Positions 1 to 10,226 of a stretch of 42,143 bases of DNA are shown piece after piece (position 1 is the stretch's first letter; every line of letters starts with the position of its first letter). The notes beneath the pieces were generated by a model. The model had not been told where the DNA came from. It did no database searches and was given only the letters and a program-made list of their open reading frames with translations. Location of the stretch: contig NZ_JPMI01000069.1 in the NCBI RefSeq assembly GCF_000733295.1, positions 1 to 42,143 of the forward strand, written 5' to 3'. This DNA comes from Archangium violaceum Cb vi76 (GTDB lineage Bacteria > Myxococcota > Myxococcia > Myxococcales > Myxococcaceae). Made by a program: the position numbers and the translations under genes.

Positions 1-3000
1 TACTGCCCGCCCACCTCGTACAGCGCGCGGGAGATCTGGCCCAGCGTGCAGACCTTACAAGCGTCCATCAGCGCGGCGAAGATGTTCCCGTTGTCGAGCG
101 CGGCGCGCTTCACGGCCTTCAGCGCCTCGGGACCGGCCGCCTCGTTGCGCTTCCAGAACGCGTCGCGCGAGCTGATGGCGTAGTCCTTCTCCTCCTTCGT
201 GGCGCGGATGACTTCCGGCGGGATGATCGTCGGAGAGCCCTTGGGATCCAGGAAGGTGTTCACGCCGATGATGGGCAGCGTCCCATCGTGCTTGAGCGTC
301 TCGTAGTAGAGCGACTCCTCCTGGATCTTCGAGCGCTGGTACATGCGCTCCATCGCACCGAGGACACCGCCGCGCTCGGAGATGGAACGGAACTCCGTCA
401 GCACGGCCGCCTCGACCAGGTCCGTCAGCTCCTCGACGATGAAGGAGCCCTGGTTCGGGTTCTCGTTCTTGGAGAGACCGAACTCCTTGTTGATGACGAG
501 CTGGATGGCGAGGGCCCGCCGCACGCTCTCCTCGGTGGGCGTGGTGATGGCCTCGTCGTAGGCGTTGGTGTGCAGCGAGTTGCAGTTGTCGTTGAGCGCC
601 AGCAGGGCCTGCAACGTGGTGCGGATGTCGTTGAAGGCGATCTCCTGGGCGTGGAGGCTCCGGCCAGAAGTCTGGATGTGGTACTTGAGCTTCTGCGAGC
701 GCTCGTTGCCGCCGTACTTGTCACGGAGGGCCTTGGCCCAGATGCGCCGCGCGACGCGCCCGAGCACGGTGTACTCGGGGTCCATGCCGTTGGAGAAGAA
801 GAACGACAGGTTGGGCGCGAAGTCGTCGATGTGCATGCCTCGCGAGAGGTAGTACTCGACGAAGGTGAAGCCGTTGGCCAGGGTGAAGGCCAGCTGGGAG
901 ATGGGGTTCGCCCCCGCCTCGGCGATGTGGTAGCCCGAGATGGAGACCGAGTAGAAGTTCCGCACCTTCTGCTCGATGAAGTACTGCTGGATGTCCCCCA
1001 TCAGCCGCAGGGCGAACTCCGTGGAGAAGATGCAGGTGTTCTGCGCCTGATCCTCCTTGAGGATGTCCGCCTGCACGGTGCCGCGCACGGCCTGCAGCGT
1101 GGAGGCGCGGATCTTCTCGTACGTCTCGCGCGGGAGGACCTCGTCGCCGGACACGCCGAGCAGCAACAGGCCCAGGCCGTCGTTGCCCTGGGGCAGCTCG
1201 CCCTGGTAGCGCGGCCGGGGAACACCGCGGCGCTGGTAGAGCTCGGCGATCTTCTTCTCCACCTGCTCGGCCTGGCCCTGGGCGCGGATCCACTTCTCGC
1301 ACTGCTGATCCACCGCGGCGTTGAGGAAGAAGCCGAGCAGCATCGGCGCCGGACCGTTGATGGTCATCGACACCGAGGTGGACGGATCCGCGAGATCGAA
1401 GCCCGAGTAGAGCTTCTTCGCATCGTCCACGTTGGCGATGGACACGCCGGAGTTGCCCACCTTGCCGTAGATGTCCGGGCGGTGATCCGGGTCCTCGCCG
1501 TAGAGCGTGACCGAGTCGAACGCCGTGGACAGGCGCTTGGCGGGCAGCCCACGCGAGACGTAGTGGAAACGCTTGTTGGTGCGCTCCGGACCCCCCTCCC
1601 CCGCGAACATGCGCGCGGGATCCTCGTTCTCACGCTTGAGCGGGAAGACGCCGGCGGTGAACGGGAAGGCACCCGGCGCGTTCTCGCGCAGGAGCCACGT
1701 GAGGACATCGCCCCAGTCCTCGTACCTGGGCAGGGCGATCTTGGGGATGCGCAGGTGCGAGAGCGACTCGGTGAAGAGATCGATCTCGATGACCTTCTCG
1801 CGCACCTGGTACTGGTACTTGGCCGCGGCGTAGCGGCGCTTCGTGGCCGGCCACTCGTCCAGCAGCCGCTTGCACTCCGGGTGCAGGCGCGACTCCAGGT
1901 CCCCGTAGAGCTCCACCAGCTCGGACAGGAAGGCCGGCTCGCCCTCGACGCGCTGGGTGACGTGCACCACGTCCGAGGCGTCGCGGGGCTCGACGATCTC
2001 CAGCCGCTTCTTGCCCACGTTGGCGCGCAGCGTCTCGATGGTGCCGTGCAGCTGGTACATGCGCCGGGCGATGGCCGCCTGGGCGCGGACGAACTTGTCG
2101 TAGGACTCGCAGGTCTCGACGATCTCCGCGAGGTACCGGGTGCGCTCGGGCGGGATGATCCACTTCTTCTCGCTCATCCCCGGGGTGAGCTCCATGTGCG
2201 ACTGGAGCGGGGCCCCCGTCTTCCGGACGAGCGTGTCGATGATGGCCCGGTAGAGCTGGTTCATGCCCGGGTCATTGAACTGCGAGGCGATGGTGCCGTA
2301 GACGGGCAGCGCGTCGTCCGGCGTGGAGAACGCGTTGTGGTTGCGCTTCCACTGCTTGCGCACGTCCCGCAGCGCGTCCAGCGAGCCCCGCTTGTCGAAC
2401 TTGTTGATGGCGATCACGTCCGCGAAGTCGAGCATGTCGATCTTCTCGAGCTGCGTCGCCGCGCCGTACTCGGCCGTCATCACGTAGAGCGAGATGTCCG
2501 AGTGCTCGGTGATCTCCGTATCGGACTGGCCGATGCCGGACGTCTCCACCACGATGAGATCGAACCCGGCGGCCTTGCAGATCTCGATCGACTCGCCGAC
2601 GTGCTTGGACAGGGCGAGGTTGCTCTGGCGGGTGGCCATGGAGCGCATGTACACGCGCGGGTTGTCGATCGCGTTCATGCGGATGCGGTCGCCGAGCAGT
2701 GCGCCGCCGGACTTGCGCTTGGACGGATCGATGGAGAGCACCGCGAGCGTCTTGTCGGGGAAGTCCGCGAGGAAGCGCCGGACCAGCTCGTCCACGAGGC
2801 TCGACTTGCCCGCGCCACCGGTGCCGGTGATGCCGAGCACGGGAACGCGCTGGGCGTTGGCGTTGAGCTTCGTGAGCGCCTCGCGGAGCGCGTCACCCGC
2901 GGAGGCGAAGTTCTCCGCGACGGTGATGAGCGAGGCGACCTTGGACGGCTCGCGCTGGGGCAGCGAGGACAGCACGGGCTCGAAGTCCGGCGAGCGCTTC

Positions 3001-3452
3001 TCGAAGTCGCACTTGGAGATGAGGTCGTCGATCATCCCCTGCAGGCCGAGCGCGCGCCCGTCGTCCGGCGAGTAGATGCGCGTCACGCCGTAGCGGTGGA
3101 GCTCCTCGATCTCGGTGGGGAGGATGGTGCCGCCACCGCCGCCGAACACCTTGATGTTCGCGCCGCGCTCGCGCAGCAGGTCGATCATGTACTTGAAGAA
3201 CTCGACGTGCCCGCCCTGGTACGAGGTGATGGCGATGCCCTGGGCGTCCTCCTGGATGGCGCAGTCGACGATCTCCGCCACGGAGCGGTTGTGCCCCAGG
3301 TGGATGATCTCCGCGCCCGAGGACTGCATGAGCCGGCGCATCACGTTGATGGCGGCGTCATGCCCGTCGAAGAGCGAAGCGGCCGTCACGATGCGTACGT
3401 GATGCCGGGGCTTGTAGGGCGTGGGGATGGGGTTGGGTTGGGGGTTTCGCAT
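1..3452 (-). CDS. icmF: Fused isobutyryl-CoA mutase IcmF (3' end cut by window)
   Basis: Adenosylcobalamin-dependent mutase that interconverts isobutyryl-CoA and n-butyryl-CoA (some members also isovaleryl/pivalyl-CoA), carrying its own G-protein chaperone. Seen in my reverse-strand translation from ATG at 3452: an N-terminal B12-binding domain with DGHD (His31 is the expected cobalt ligand), a MeaB-like GTPase domain with P-loop GTGGAGKS near residue 210 and NKFD near residue 350, then the mutase barrel with [12 protein letters not shown]. This B12-GTPase-mutase order is the IcmF layout, not methylmalonyl-CoA mutase. The frame is open to base 1 and ends ...YEVGGQ, which in this family lies a few residues from the C-terminus, so almost the whole protein is present. 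At over 1,150 residues it is somewhat longer than the roughly 1,090 I recall for the family. It lies 11 bases after the HMG-CoA lyase gene, so the two are probably co-transcribed. No clear ribosome site precedes the ATG. Confidence 0.93.
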   Translation of the reverse strand, partial: MRNPQPNPIPTPYKPRHHVRIVTAASLFDGHDAAINVMRRLMQSSGAEIIHLGHNRSVAEIVDCAIQEDAQGIAITSYQGGHVEFFKYMIDLLRERGANIKVFGGGGGTILPTEIEELHRYGVTRIYSPDDGRALGLQGMIDDLISKCDFEKRSPDFEPVLSSLPQREPSKVASLITVAENFASAGDALREALTKLNANAQRVPVLGITGTGGAGKSSLVDELVRRFLADFPDKTLAVLSIDPSKRKSGGALLGDRIRMNAIDNPRVYMRSMATRQSNLALSKHVGESIEICKAAGFDLIVVETSGIGQSDTEITEHSDISLYVMTAEYGAATQLEKIDMLDFADVIAINKFDKRGSLDALRDVRKQWKRNHNAFSTPDDALPVYGTIASQFNDPGMNQLYRAIIDTLVRKTGAPLQSHMELTPGMSEKKWIIPPERTRYLAEIVETCESYDKFVRAQAAIARRMYQLHGTIETLRANVGKKRLEIVEPRDASDVVHVTQRVEGEPAFLSELVELYGDLESRLHPECKRLLDEWPATKRRYAAAKYQYQVREKVIEIDLFTESLSHLRIPKIALPRYEDWGDVLTWLLRENAPGAFPFTAGVFPLKRENEDPARMFAGEGGPERTNKRFHYVSRGLPAKRLSTAFDSVTLYGEDPDHRPDIYGKVGNSGVSIANVDDAKKLYSGFDLADPSTSVSMTINGPAPMLLGFFLNAAVDQQCEKWIRAQGQAEQVEKKIAELYQRRGVPRPRYQGELPQGNDGLGLLLLGVSGDEVLPRETYEKIRASTLQAVRGTVQADILKEDQAQNTCIFSTEFALRLMGDIQQYFIEQKVRNFYSVSISGYHIAEAGANPISQLAFTLANGFTFVEYYLSRGMHIDDFAPNLSFFFSNGMDPEYTVLGRVARRIWAKALRDKYGGNERSQKLKYHIQTSGRSLHAQEIAFNDIRTTLQALLALNDNCNSLHTNAYDEAITTPTEESVRRALAIQLVINKEFGLSKNENPNQGSFIVEELTDLVEAAVLTEFRSISERGGVLGAMERMYQRSKIQEESLYYETLKHDGTLPIIGVNTFLDPKGSPTIIPPEVIRATKEEKDYAISSRDAFWKRNEAAGPEALKAVKRAALDNGNIFAALMDACKVCTLGQISRALYEVGGQ

Positions 3453-3463
3453 GTGGAATGGCG

Positions 3464-4408
3464 TCAGGTGGTGGCCCGGCGATTCGCCTTCTTCTCGCGC
3501 TCGCCCAGGGCCGCTTGGAGGAACTTGCCCGCGAGCTTCCGGCCGATGAGCTCCTGGGCGACCATGCCCGCCTCGACGAGCTTGTCGAGCTGGATGCCCG
3601 TCTTCACGCCCATGCCATGGAGCATGTAGACGAGATCCTCGGTGGCGAGGTTTCCGGCCGCACCCGGGGCATAGGGGCAGCCGCCCAGGCCGCCGATGCT
3701 GGCGTCGAAGGTCGTCACGCCCAGTTGCAGGCCGATGAGCGCGTTGGCCAGGGCGGTGCCGCGCGTGTCGTGCAGGTGCAGCGCCAGCTTCTCCACCGGC
3801 ACGTGCTCGAGCAGCGCGTTCAGCAGGGTCTCCGTCTGCCGCGGCGTCCCCACCCCGATCGTGTCACCCAGGCTGAGCTGGTAGATGCCGCCGTCCACCA
3901 GGGCGCGGCTGATCTCCACCACGCGGGAGACGGGCACCTCGCCCTCGTAGGGGCAGCCCCACACCGTGGACAGGTAGCCGCGCACCCGCAGGCCCGCCTT
4001 CAGCGCGGCCTCGGTGGTCTGCCGAGCCTCGGCCACCGCCTCGGCGATGGTCTTGTTGATGTTCTTCTTCGAGTGGGCCTCGGACGCGGAGATGAAGACG
4101 GCCGCTTCCTCCAGGCCCGCCTCCTTGGCGCGCGTCAGGCCCTTGAGGTTGGGCACCAGCGCCGAGAAGGTGACGCCCTCGCGCCGCCCCACCAGACGCA
4201 GCAGCTCCTCCGCGTCGGCGAGCTGCGGAATCCACTTGGGTGACACGAAGGAGGTCACCTCGATGCGCTTCTCCCCCGCCGCGATCAGCGCCTCGATGAG
4301 GCGTGCCTTGTCGCGCGTGGGCAGCGTGCGCAATTCGTTCTGCAAGCCGTCCCGAGGCCCCACCTCGTAGACGTCCACCTTCTCCGGCAGATTGCCGAGC
4401 CCGGTCAC
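3464..4408 (-). CDS. mvaB: Hydroxymethylglutaryl-CoA lyase
   Basis: Cleaves HMG-CoA to acetyl-CoA and acetoacetate, the last step of leucine breakdown. The TIM-barrel family signatures are all present: [13 protein letters not shown] near the N-terminus (catalytic Arg, and Asp for metal), [21 protein letters not shown] (metal-binding His) and [15 protein letters not shown] with the active-site Cys. I chose the GTG at 4408, giving 314 residues beginning [16 protein letters not shown], because homologues start just before this motif. An in-frame GTG at 4483 would add 25 residues of no family resemblance and overlap the upstream methyltransferase. It is directly followed by icmF. Both handle short acyl-CoAs, so a branched-chain amino acid or iso-fatty-acid precursor role is likely for the pair. 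Confidence 0.9.
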   Translation of the reverse strand: MTGLGNLPEKVDVYEVGPRDGLQNELRTLPTRDKARLIEALIAAGEKRIEVTSFVSPKWIPQLADAEELLRLVGRREGVTFSALVPNLKGLTRAKEAGLEEAAVFISASEAHSKKNINKTIAEAVAEARQTTEAALKAGLRVRGYLSTVWGCPYEGEVPVSRVVEISRALVDGGIYQLSLGDTIGVGTPRQTETLLNALLEHVPVEKLALHLHDTRGTALANALIGLQLGVTTFDASIGGLGGCPYAPGAAGNLATEDLVYMLHGMGVKTGIQLDKLVEAGMVAQELIGRKLAGKFLQAALGEREKKANRRATT

Positions 4409-4466
4409 GCGCGGGCGGCGTTTTTCGTTCGAGTCCACTGGACGATGTCCCGCGTCGAGCTTCCGC

Positions 4467-5237
4467 TCATGTCGAGCTTCCACTCCTGTAATTCACCGTT
4501 TCGGATCCCTGGTGCAACCGCAGCCCGGCGCCCACGATGAGATCCATCGATGTGTCCGAGGGCCGCTCCTCCTCCAACCCGCCGTGCACCCAGCACACGG
4601 AAAAACCCGTGGCTTCCAACAGCCGCGTCAGATCCGCAAGAGGATAGTAACGAATGGCATAGTGGCCAGACAGAACACGACCATCCGGCATCGTGAGCCT
4701 CCTCGTGGCCTCGTCGCGACCACGCACTGCGTCGAACCGGCTCCGCTCCTCGAGCAGGCCGCCGTCCGGCAACCGGGTAGAGAAGGATGCCTCCGGTTGT
4801 GACGCCAGGCGCTCGTACGGCACGGTGTGCAGCACCAGCAGGCCGCCGGGCCTCAGGCACCGTGCCACCTCTCGCAGCAGTGCCGCATGCTCCTCGTCCG
4901 AGAAGACGAAGAGCGTGGAGTACCAGGCGTACGCCCCCGCCAGGGAGCCCGTCCGGAATGGAAGGGAGCGGAGGTCCGCTCGCACCGCTGGAAATCCGGG
5001 CAGCCGCTCCTGGAGGGACAGCGCATCCAGCTCCAGGCCGATGATCCGGTCCGCCAAGGGGCCCCGGGCATTCAGGCGCGCGGCATGCCGGCCATGGCCA
5101 CAGCCCAGATCCACCACCGGGCCGGGCACCTCGAGCTGCTCGAAGCGCCTCGCGAGGTACGCCACCTCCTTCGCCGTCGTCTCCTCGGAAAGGAACGGCA
5201 GTGTGGAGCGGAGGTAGAGTTCGCCGAAGAAGCTCAC
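4467..5237 (-). CDS. Class I SAM-dependent methyltransferase
   Basis: Small cytoplasmic methyltransferase of unknown substrate. Motif I, VVDLGCGHGRH, sits at residues 41-51 (numbered from the GTG at 5237), followed by an acidic residue at the end of strand 2 (GLELDALS), motif II-like DLRSLPF, and LREVARCLRPGGLLVLHTVP typical of motif III/post-III. The fold and length (256 residues) fit the broad Methyltransf_11/25 type. The start is uncertain: a TTG at 5300 extends the frame by 21 residues, but VSFFGELYLRST looks like the natural beginning. It sits between an aminotransferase and HMG-CoA lyase in the same orientation, so it is probably part of the same transcript. A lipid or small-acid substrate is possible, but nothing in the sequence decides this. 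Confidence 0.82.
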   Translation of the reverse strand: MSFFGELYLRSTLPFLSEETTAKEVAYLARRFEQLEVPGPVVDLGCGHGRHAARLNARGPLADRIIGLELDALSLQERLPGFPAVRADLRSLPFRTGSLAGAYAWYSTLFVFSDEEHAALLREVARCLRPGGLLVLHTVPYERLASQPEASFSTRLPDGGLLEERSRFDAVRGRDEATRRLTMPDGRVLSGHYAIRYYPLADLTRLLEATGFSVCWVHGGLEEERPSDTSMDLIVGAGLRLHQGSETVNYRSGSST

Positions 5238-5307
5238 GGTGTTGGCGCGGGGGTGTAACACCCGGGTGTAGGGGTCGCAAGCCGCCCGGCCCCCGAGCAA
5301 CCAGGCG

Positions 5308-6504
5308 TCAGCGGCCCCGAGCCAGCCCCGCCTTCAACCGGCGCACCGCCTCATCCAGCACCGCCTCCGTCTTGCAGAAGGCGAAGCGCACCATCCCCTG
5401 CCCCAGGTGCTTGTGCTCGGGACTGTAGAAAACACTCGGAGGGATGGCCGCTACTCCCACCTCCGTCACGAGGTGCCGGCAGAAGGCCACGTCATCCGCG
5501 AAGCCCCTGCCCGCGATGTTCGCGATGATGAAGTAGCTGCCCTCGGGCGCATACGCCTCGAGCCCCGCCTCCGCGAGCCCCGCCAGCAGCCGATCCCGCT
5601 TGGACAGGTACATGGCGCTCAGCTCCTGGAAGTACGAGTCCGGGAGCCGCAGCGCCGCCGCCGTGGCCGCCTGCAGCGGCGAGGCCGTGGCGAACGTCAC
5701 GAACTGATGGGCTCGCTGCACCGCGTCACGCAGGGGCGGCGGTGCGATGACCCATCCAATCTTCCACCCGGTGAGGCTGAACGACTTGCCGGCGCTGCTC
5801 ACCGTCAGCGTCCGGTCCGCCAGAGAGGGCACCAGGGCGGGCCGCACATGACGCGCCGGGCCGAAGAGGATGTGCTCATACACCTCGTCCGAGAGCACCT
5901 TCACATCGTGTTCGGCGCACAGGCCGCCGAGGAACTCGAGCTCCTCGCGGGTGAAGACCTTGCCGGTGGGGTTGTGGGGCGAGTTGAGGACGAGCAGCCG
6001 CGTGCGGGGACCGAAGGCCGCGCGCACCTCCTCGCGCTCGAACCACCACGTGGTGTGCGAGCCGTCCGGCGGGCGCAGCGGCACGTAGCGCGCCTTCGCC
6101 CCGAGGAAGGCGACGTTGGCGTCGTACGAGTCGTAGAAGGGCTCGAAGAGCACCACTTCATCGCCCGGATCCACCAGGCCGAGCATCACGCAGAGGATGG
6201 CCTCGGTGGCACCGCTGGTGACGGTCACCATGGTGTCCGGATCGATGCCGGTGTGTCCGTGGAAGCGCGCGCCGTGCTCGGCGATGGCCACGCGCAAGTC
6301 CCGCAGGCCGGGGCTGGGAGCGTACTGGTTCACGCCGTCGGTGATGGCCTTGCGAGCGGCCTCCTTCACGGCCTCGGGTCCGTCGAAGTCAGGGAAGCCC
6401 TGCCCCAGGTTCATGGCCCCGTGCTCGAGGGCCAGCGCGCTGAACTCGGAGAAGACGGTGGTACCGAGATGGGCCACGCGGCCCGCGAGGATCTGCCTGC
6501 TCAT
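5308..6504 (-). CDS. PLP-dependent class I/II aminotransferase (YbdL/kynurenine aminotransferase-like)
   Basis: Fold-type I aminotransferase of 398 residues. Visible signatures are MNLGQGFPDFDGP near residue 31 and NQYAPSPGLRDLR (both typical of the methionine/kynurenine-glutamine aminotransferase branch), LNSPHNPTGKVF (PLP-phosphate region), SDEVYEHI (Asp/Tyr contacting PLP) and SSAGKSFSLTGWKIGW with Lys240 as the Schiff-base lysine. It likely transaminates a hydrophobic or sulphur amino acid with a 2-oxo acid. The ATG at 6504 has a good ribosome site (AAGGGAG, 6-8 bases away) and follows the PAP2-like gene by 16 bases, so it is probably translated from the same message. The exact substrate cannot be read from the sequence. 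Confidence 0.88.
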   Translation of the reverse strand: MSRQILAGRVAHLGTTVFSEFSALALEHGAMNLGQGFPDFDGPEAVKEAARKAITDGVNQYAPSPGLRDLRVAIAEHGARFHGHTGIDPDTMVTVTSGATEAILCVMLGLVDPGDEVVLFEPFYDSYDANVAFLGAKARYVPLRPPDGSHTTWWFEREEVRAAFGPRTRLLVLNSPHNPTGKVFTREELEFLGGLCAEHDVKVLSDEVYEHILFGPARHVRPALVPSLADRTLTVSSAGKSFSLTGWKIGWVIAPPPLRDAVQRAHQFVTFATASPLQAATAAALRLPDSYFQELSAMYLSKRDRLLAGLAEAGLEAYAPEGSYFIIANIAGRGFADDVAFCRHLVTEVGVAAIPPSVFYSPEHKHLGQGMVRFAFCKTEAVLDEAVRRLKAGLARGR

Positions 6505-6520
6505 GCATACGCTCCCTTGC

Positions 6521-7468
6521 TCAGGGGCGTACGATAGCGTCCATCGTCACCGGGCGCGCTACGGGATCGCGCCGGGCGAACGTCCGGCTCCACCCCATGG
6601 ACAGGCCCACCACGGCGATCACCAACGGCACCGCGCACAGCAGATCCGTGGCGTAGTGGAAGCGGCCCACCAGGGTGGCGGCGATGAGCAGCAGGCCCGG
6701 CACCAGCATCACCCGGAAGAACCGGGGCGCGAAGCGCAGCGCGTACACGAACACCACCAGCGTGGTCCCCGTATGGCCCGAGGGGAAGCAGTCCCGCGTG
6801 AAGGGCGGCAGGCGCATCACCGAGTCCAGGAAGGACGTCACCCACAATCCCTGGAGCGGCTTGTCGAAAGCGGAGAAGAGGAAGTAGCGCGGGCCGATGG
6901 CCGGCACCAGCGCGTAGAACAGGTAGTTGAAGGTGAAGAAGAGGCTGAGGGCCAGCAGGTACTCGTCGAAGCCCTCCCGGCGGCCGGTGAAGTACAGCAC
7001 CACGCCCAGCATCAACGGCCAGACGAAGTGGCCGTAGTAGCAGATCATCAGGATGTCGGTGAGCCAGGGCGGCACCAGGTGCCCGAGCACCACCGAGGCC
7101 TGGAAGCCGAACAGCCGCTGATCCAAGGCGACGAGCTGGGCATCGCGCAGCACCGGGGTGACGGCGGTCACCAGGGGGCTGAGCACCCCGTGGCTGAGGC
7201 TGAGCACCGGCAGCAGCCAGAAGTTGGCCGCGAAGGCCACCAGCCGGTGCCGGGGGAAATAGGACTCCAGGGTGCGCAGGACCAGGGGGCCGAGCGCGAA
7301 GATGGCGAAGTGAACGGCGGACCTCGTGGAGCCAGGAGCCCAGCTCGCTGGCCCCAGGAGCGTCAGAGCGGCGAATGCGCACGAGACGACGATGACGACG
7401 TCGACTGCTCGCAGGTGGACGTTCCTGACGCCCGCTCGGGCGCGCTCATACGAGGTCCAAGCGTTCAC
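6521..7468 (-). CDS. PAP2-superfamily membrane protein, inositol-phosphorylceramide-synthase-like
   Basis: Integral membrane protein of 315 residues with about six hydrophobic helices. The PAP2 active-site motifs are visible: CFPSGHTG near residue 228 and GRFHYATD near residue 270 (catalytic His plus Asp). The upstream stretch ALVPAIGPRYF resembles the PAxGPRY region I associate with the AUR1/IPC-synthase-like branch of PAP2 proteins, rather than plain lipid phosphatases. The expected reaction is transfer of a phospho-headgroup to or from a lipid, possibly ceramide. The GTG start at 7468 overlaps the stop codon of the MMPL gene in a GTGA arrangement, implying translational coupling. Divergent neighbours are a serine-palmitoyltransferase-like and a ceramide-synthase-like gene, which supports a sphingolipid headgroup role. 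A lipid phosphatase is the main alternative. Confidence 0.8.
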   Translation of the reverse strand: MNAWTSYERARAGVRNVHLRAVDVVIVVSCAFAALTLLGPASWAPGSTRSAVHFAIFALGPLVLRTLESYFPRHRLVAFAANFWLLPVLSLSHGVLSPLVTAVTPVLRDAQLVALDQRLFGFQASVVLGHLVPPWLTDILMICYYGHFVWPLMLGVVLYFTGRREGFDEYLLALSLFFTFNYLFYALVPAIGPRYFLFSAFDKPLQGLWVTSFLDSVMRLPPFTRDCFPSGHTGTTLVVFVYALRFAPRFFRVMLVPGLLLIAATLVGRFHYATDLLCAVPLVIAVVGLSMGWSRTFARRDPVARPVTMDAIVRP

Positions 7469-9948
7469 GCAGACTTACGCTCCCCCGGTTCCGCGGCGGG
7501 TTCCTTCACGCCGATGTCCAGGCTCCGAATCATGCCCCCACCCTTCTTCCGGTCCTTCCAACGCTCCAGCAAGGCGAGCATCGCCGGGAAGAAAACCGTT
7601 GTACCCAGGAAGGTGCACATCACCCCCAGAAGTGCAATCTGTCCGATGGACCGCAATCCGGCGTGATGGGAGATCAACAGAGCCCCATAACCGGCCGCGT
7701 TGGACAGCGTGGCCACCACCGCCGCGAAGCCCGTATTGCGCACCACATGGCCGAGCGAGCCAGGGCCCTCTTCCTCGTAGCGGTGGAAGAGGTGCACCGA
7801 GTTGTCCACGGCGATGGCGAGCAGATTGGGGAGCACCACGGCGTTGATGAAGTTCAGCTGCACATCGAAGAGGTACATGCCTCCAGCCAGGCACAACATG
7901 CCCAGGAACAGAGGGCCCGCCACCAGGCAGGCACGCTTGAAGCTGCGCAGGCTGAGGAGGATCGTCAAGAACACCACCGACGCGGCCGCCCAGAGGATGA
8001 AGGGGCCGTCCCCCCGCACCATCGAGAAGATGCGGGCGGCGATCCGATTGCTATCCAACACCGCGAGATCCACGCCCCGGGCCTTCGCACCGGTGATGAC
8101 CTCGTCCAGCTGCGCGGCCCACGCCGACAGCTCCCGCGTGTCGTGGTTGGACACCGAGGGGAACAGCAACAGGAACATGCCCTTGCCGTCCTGCGCCTCG
8201 AAGCGGCGGCGCACCTCGACGGGAAGCTGCTCCGCCCCATACGGCTGGGCCTCCAGCATCTTCTTCACGTTCTCCAGGCGCGGATCCTTCTGGGCCTCCT
8301 CGGGCAACTTCTCCAGCGTCGCGCGCAGGGCGGCGAGCTGCTCCTGATGCCCCGGCACGTCCTGGGGCAGCAGCTCGTTGAGCGAGGCGTACTGCTTGAA
8401 GGTGGACTCCGCGCCGTGCCGCGTCTTCACCTCGGTGATGACTTCCTCGACCACCTGGGCCTGCTTCAGGTCGTCCACCAGGAGGATGGCCGGATTGAGG
8501 TGCGTGCCGAGCTGCGCGCTGATGTGGTCATCGAGCACGACCGAGGGCGACTCGCCCCGGAGCTTGCGCATGTTCGTCTCGAAGCCGATGCGCGGCAGCA
8601 CGTAGACGGAGTACGCCGCGAAGCCGAGCACCGCCACCAGCAGGCCCGCGATGACGGACGTGGGCCAGCGCTTGTGGGACGTGGGCGGCACCTGCTTCGC
8701 CGGAGCCTCGGGCGCGTGGACCTCGGCCGCCTTGCGCCCACCCGGACGCAGACGCTCGGCGAGCACCAGCAGCGCCGGGCCCAGCCCGTACGCCACCAGC
8801 ACCGCCATCAGCACGCCCACGCCAGCCAGCAGACCGAACTGCTTGAAGGCCTCGAACTGGGCGAACACGAGCACGAAGAAGGCCGCCGCGTTCGTCAGCG
8901 CCGAGGTGAGCGCTCCGGCGAAGGTGCCCCGCACGGCCTCGCCCAGCGCCTCGGCGGCCGGGTGCTCGCGCCGCTCCTCCCAGTAGCGCATGGCCAGGTG
9001 GATGCCGTACTCCAGGCCCAGGCCGATGAGGATGGCCACCAGGAAGCCCGTGACGATGTTGAGGTGGCCGATGGCCAGCTCCGCGAAGGCGAACGTCAGC
9101 GACACGCCGAAGACGACGGGCACGCCCACCACCGCCAGCGCCCACAGCCGCCGCGTGGCCAGCAGGATGATGCCCACCGCCATGATCGCCGAGAGGATGG
9201 CGGCGCGCGACAGATCCTTGCGCATCACCACGTCTTCCTCGATGCGGGCCTGGAAGGCGCCAGCGTAGTCCAGCGTCACTCCGGGGAAGCCCTGGGCCAC
9301 CTCGGCGGACACGCGCTGCACGTCCTCCACCAGCTTCTGCGCGAAGACGATGTCGCCCGCGGTGCCGCCCGGCTTCACCATCAGGTACACCTCGGAGCCG
9401 TCCGCGCTGCCGAGGTACTCACGCATGGGCGTGTCCGGGCTGTACTTCTTGACGATGGCGTCGAAGTCCGGCGGCGCGTCCGCCTCGTCGAGCAGATCCA
9501 CCGCGATGGCCTGCTGCTTCTCGTAGCGCAGCCGCGCGTCCACGTCCGCGCGCAGCTCCTTCAGCTTCTCCGTGGGCAGCAGCAGCAGGCCGCGCTCCTC
9601 GAAGAAGCCCACGTCGAAGTGGTTCTCCACGTAGCGGACCTCGGGAAGCGTCTCGAGCTTCCGGGACAGCGCGTTGGAGAGCTCCCGCAGCTTCTCGGGC
9701 GCGGCGCCGCGCGCGCGCACCACGAGGTAGCCGTCACCGCCGGCCTTCTGGGCCACCCGGTTCAGGTCCTGGACCTCCTGGGTCTCGCTGGGCAGCAGCT
9801 CCACGAAGGAGCCGCGGAAGTCCAGCCGTCCAGCCAGCAGCGCGCCGCCGAGCGCCAACACCGTGAACGCCAGCAGCACCCGCCAGGGCCGCGCGAGCGT
9901 TCCCCGGATGAAGGCCTCGGACCCACGCCGTCGAAGAGAGTCAGCCAC
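7465..9948 (-). CDS. MMPL/RND-family lipid transporter (HpnN-like)
   Basis: Inner-membrane RND-superfamily protein of 827 residues with the duplicated MMPL layout: one helix near residue 25, a periplasmic domain rich in charged residues, then a five-helix bundle (residues about 250-390); a second single helix near residue 430, a second periplasmic domain, and a final bundle. The first bundle has GLGLEYGIHLAMRY and the second AIAVDNSVHLFHRYEEEG, which match the conserved transmembrane segment of this family; the second keeps the acidic residue expected for proton coupling. HpnN, the closest named type I can suggest, moves hopanoids to the outer membrane. No hopanoid genes are near, but sphingolipid genes are, so a ceramide-type cargo is the better guess. 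It is first in the minus-strand run. The GTG start is preceded by GGGGA. Confidence 0.85.
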   Translation of the reverse strand: MADSLRRRGSEAFIRGTLARPWRVLLAFTVLALGGALLAGRLDFRGSFVELLPSETQEVQDLNRVAQKAGGDGYLVVRARGAAPEKLRELSNALSRKLETLPEVRYVENHFDVGFFEERGLLLLPTEKLKELRADVDARLRYEKQQAIAVDLLDEADAPPDFDAIVKKYSPDTPMREYLGSADGSEVYLMVKPGGTAGDIVFAQKLVEDVQRVSAEVAQGFPGVTLDYAGAFQARIEEDVVMRKDLSRAAILSAIMAVGIILLATRRLWALAVVGVPVVFGVSLTFAFAELAIGHLNIVTGFLVAILIGLGLEYGIHLAMRYWEERREHPAAEALGEAVRGTFAGALTSALTNAAAFFVLVFAQFEAFKQFGLLAGVGVLMAVLVAYGLGPALLVLAERLRPGGRKAAEVHAPEAPAKQVPPTSHKRWPTSVIAGLLVAVLGFAAYSVYVLPRIGFETNMRKLRGESPSVVLDDHISAQLGTHLNPAILLVDDLKQAQVVEEVITEVKTRHGAESTFKQYASLNELLPQDVPGHQEQLAALRATLEKLPEEAQKDPRLENVKKMLEAQPYGAEQLPVEVRRRFEAQDGKGMFLLLFPSVSNHDTRELSAWAAQLDEVITGAKARGVDLAVLDSNRIAARIFSMVRGDGPFILWAAASVVFLTILLSLRSFKRACLVAGPLFLGMLCLAGGMYLFDVQLNFINAVVLPNLLAIAVDNSVHLFHRYEEEGPGSLGHVVRNTGFAAVVATLSNAAGYGALLISHHAGLRSIGQIALLGVMCTFLGTTVFFPAMLALLERWKDRKKGGGMIRSLDIGVKEPAAEPGERKSA

Positions 9949-10110
9949 GCATTTCCCCAGTGGAAGGAGGCCCGCCAGAAAGCAGACTTCCCGCCCCCTG
10001 TCACGGCCTCAACGAATCTGGGAACGAACACCCCCCAGCCTGGAAGCCTTCCACCCCGTGTGGGGGAGCCATCCGTGTGACATCCCCCCCTGAACCAGGG
10101 CACCCGGATC

Positions 10111-10133
10111 CCGGTTGTGCAACCGGTTGCGCA
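10111..10133. promoter_or_regulatory. Overlapping palindromes, candidate operator
   Basis: CCGGTTG-TG-CAACCGG (10111-10126) overlaps the perfect 12-base palindrome GCAACCGGTTGC (10119-10130). Read another way, GGTTGTGCA and GGTTGCGCA are direct repeats 12 bases apart. This form suits a dimeric repressor bound twice. It is about 95 bases upstream of the spt promoter and about 165 bases from the transporter start. The regulator is not known and is not encoded next to it. Confidence 0.45.
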
Positions 10134-10226
10134 CTCGCCTGCCCTGCATCGGGAATAACCGCAGGTGTCAACTCCTACCCGGGGATTCCCGGCCAACCCC
10201 GGGGCTCGCGGGCCACGGTCCGTGTC

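Noticed and set aside
288-3629. A 1,113-codon plus-strand open frame opposite icmF
   Set aside because: The encoded residues are Arg/Leu/Val/Gly/His-rich with no motifs; the opposite strand encodes clear IcmF. It is a shadow frame caused by high GC.
4405-4483. A longer N-terminus for HMG-CoA lyase, or a small separate peptide gene here
   Set aside because: The extra residues lack family similarity and overlap the methyltransferase gene; the GTG at 4408 gives the normal family start.
7663-10080. An 805-codon plus-strand frame opposite the MMPL gene
   Set aside because: Composition and lack of motifs mark it as the shadow of the transporter gene.
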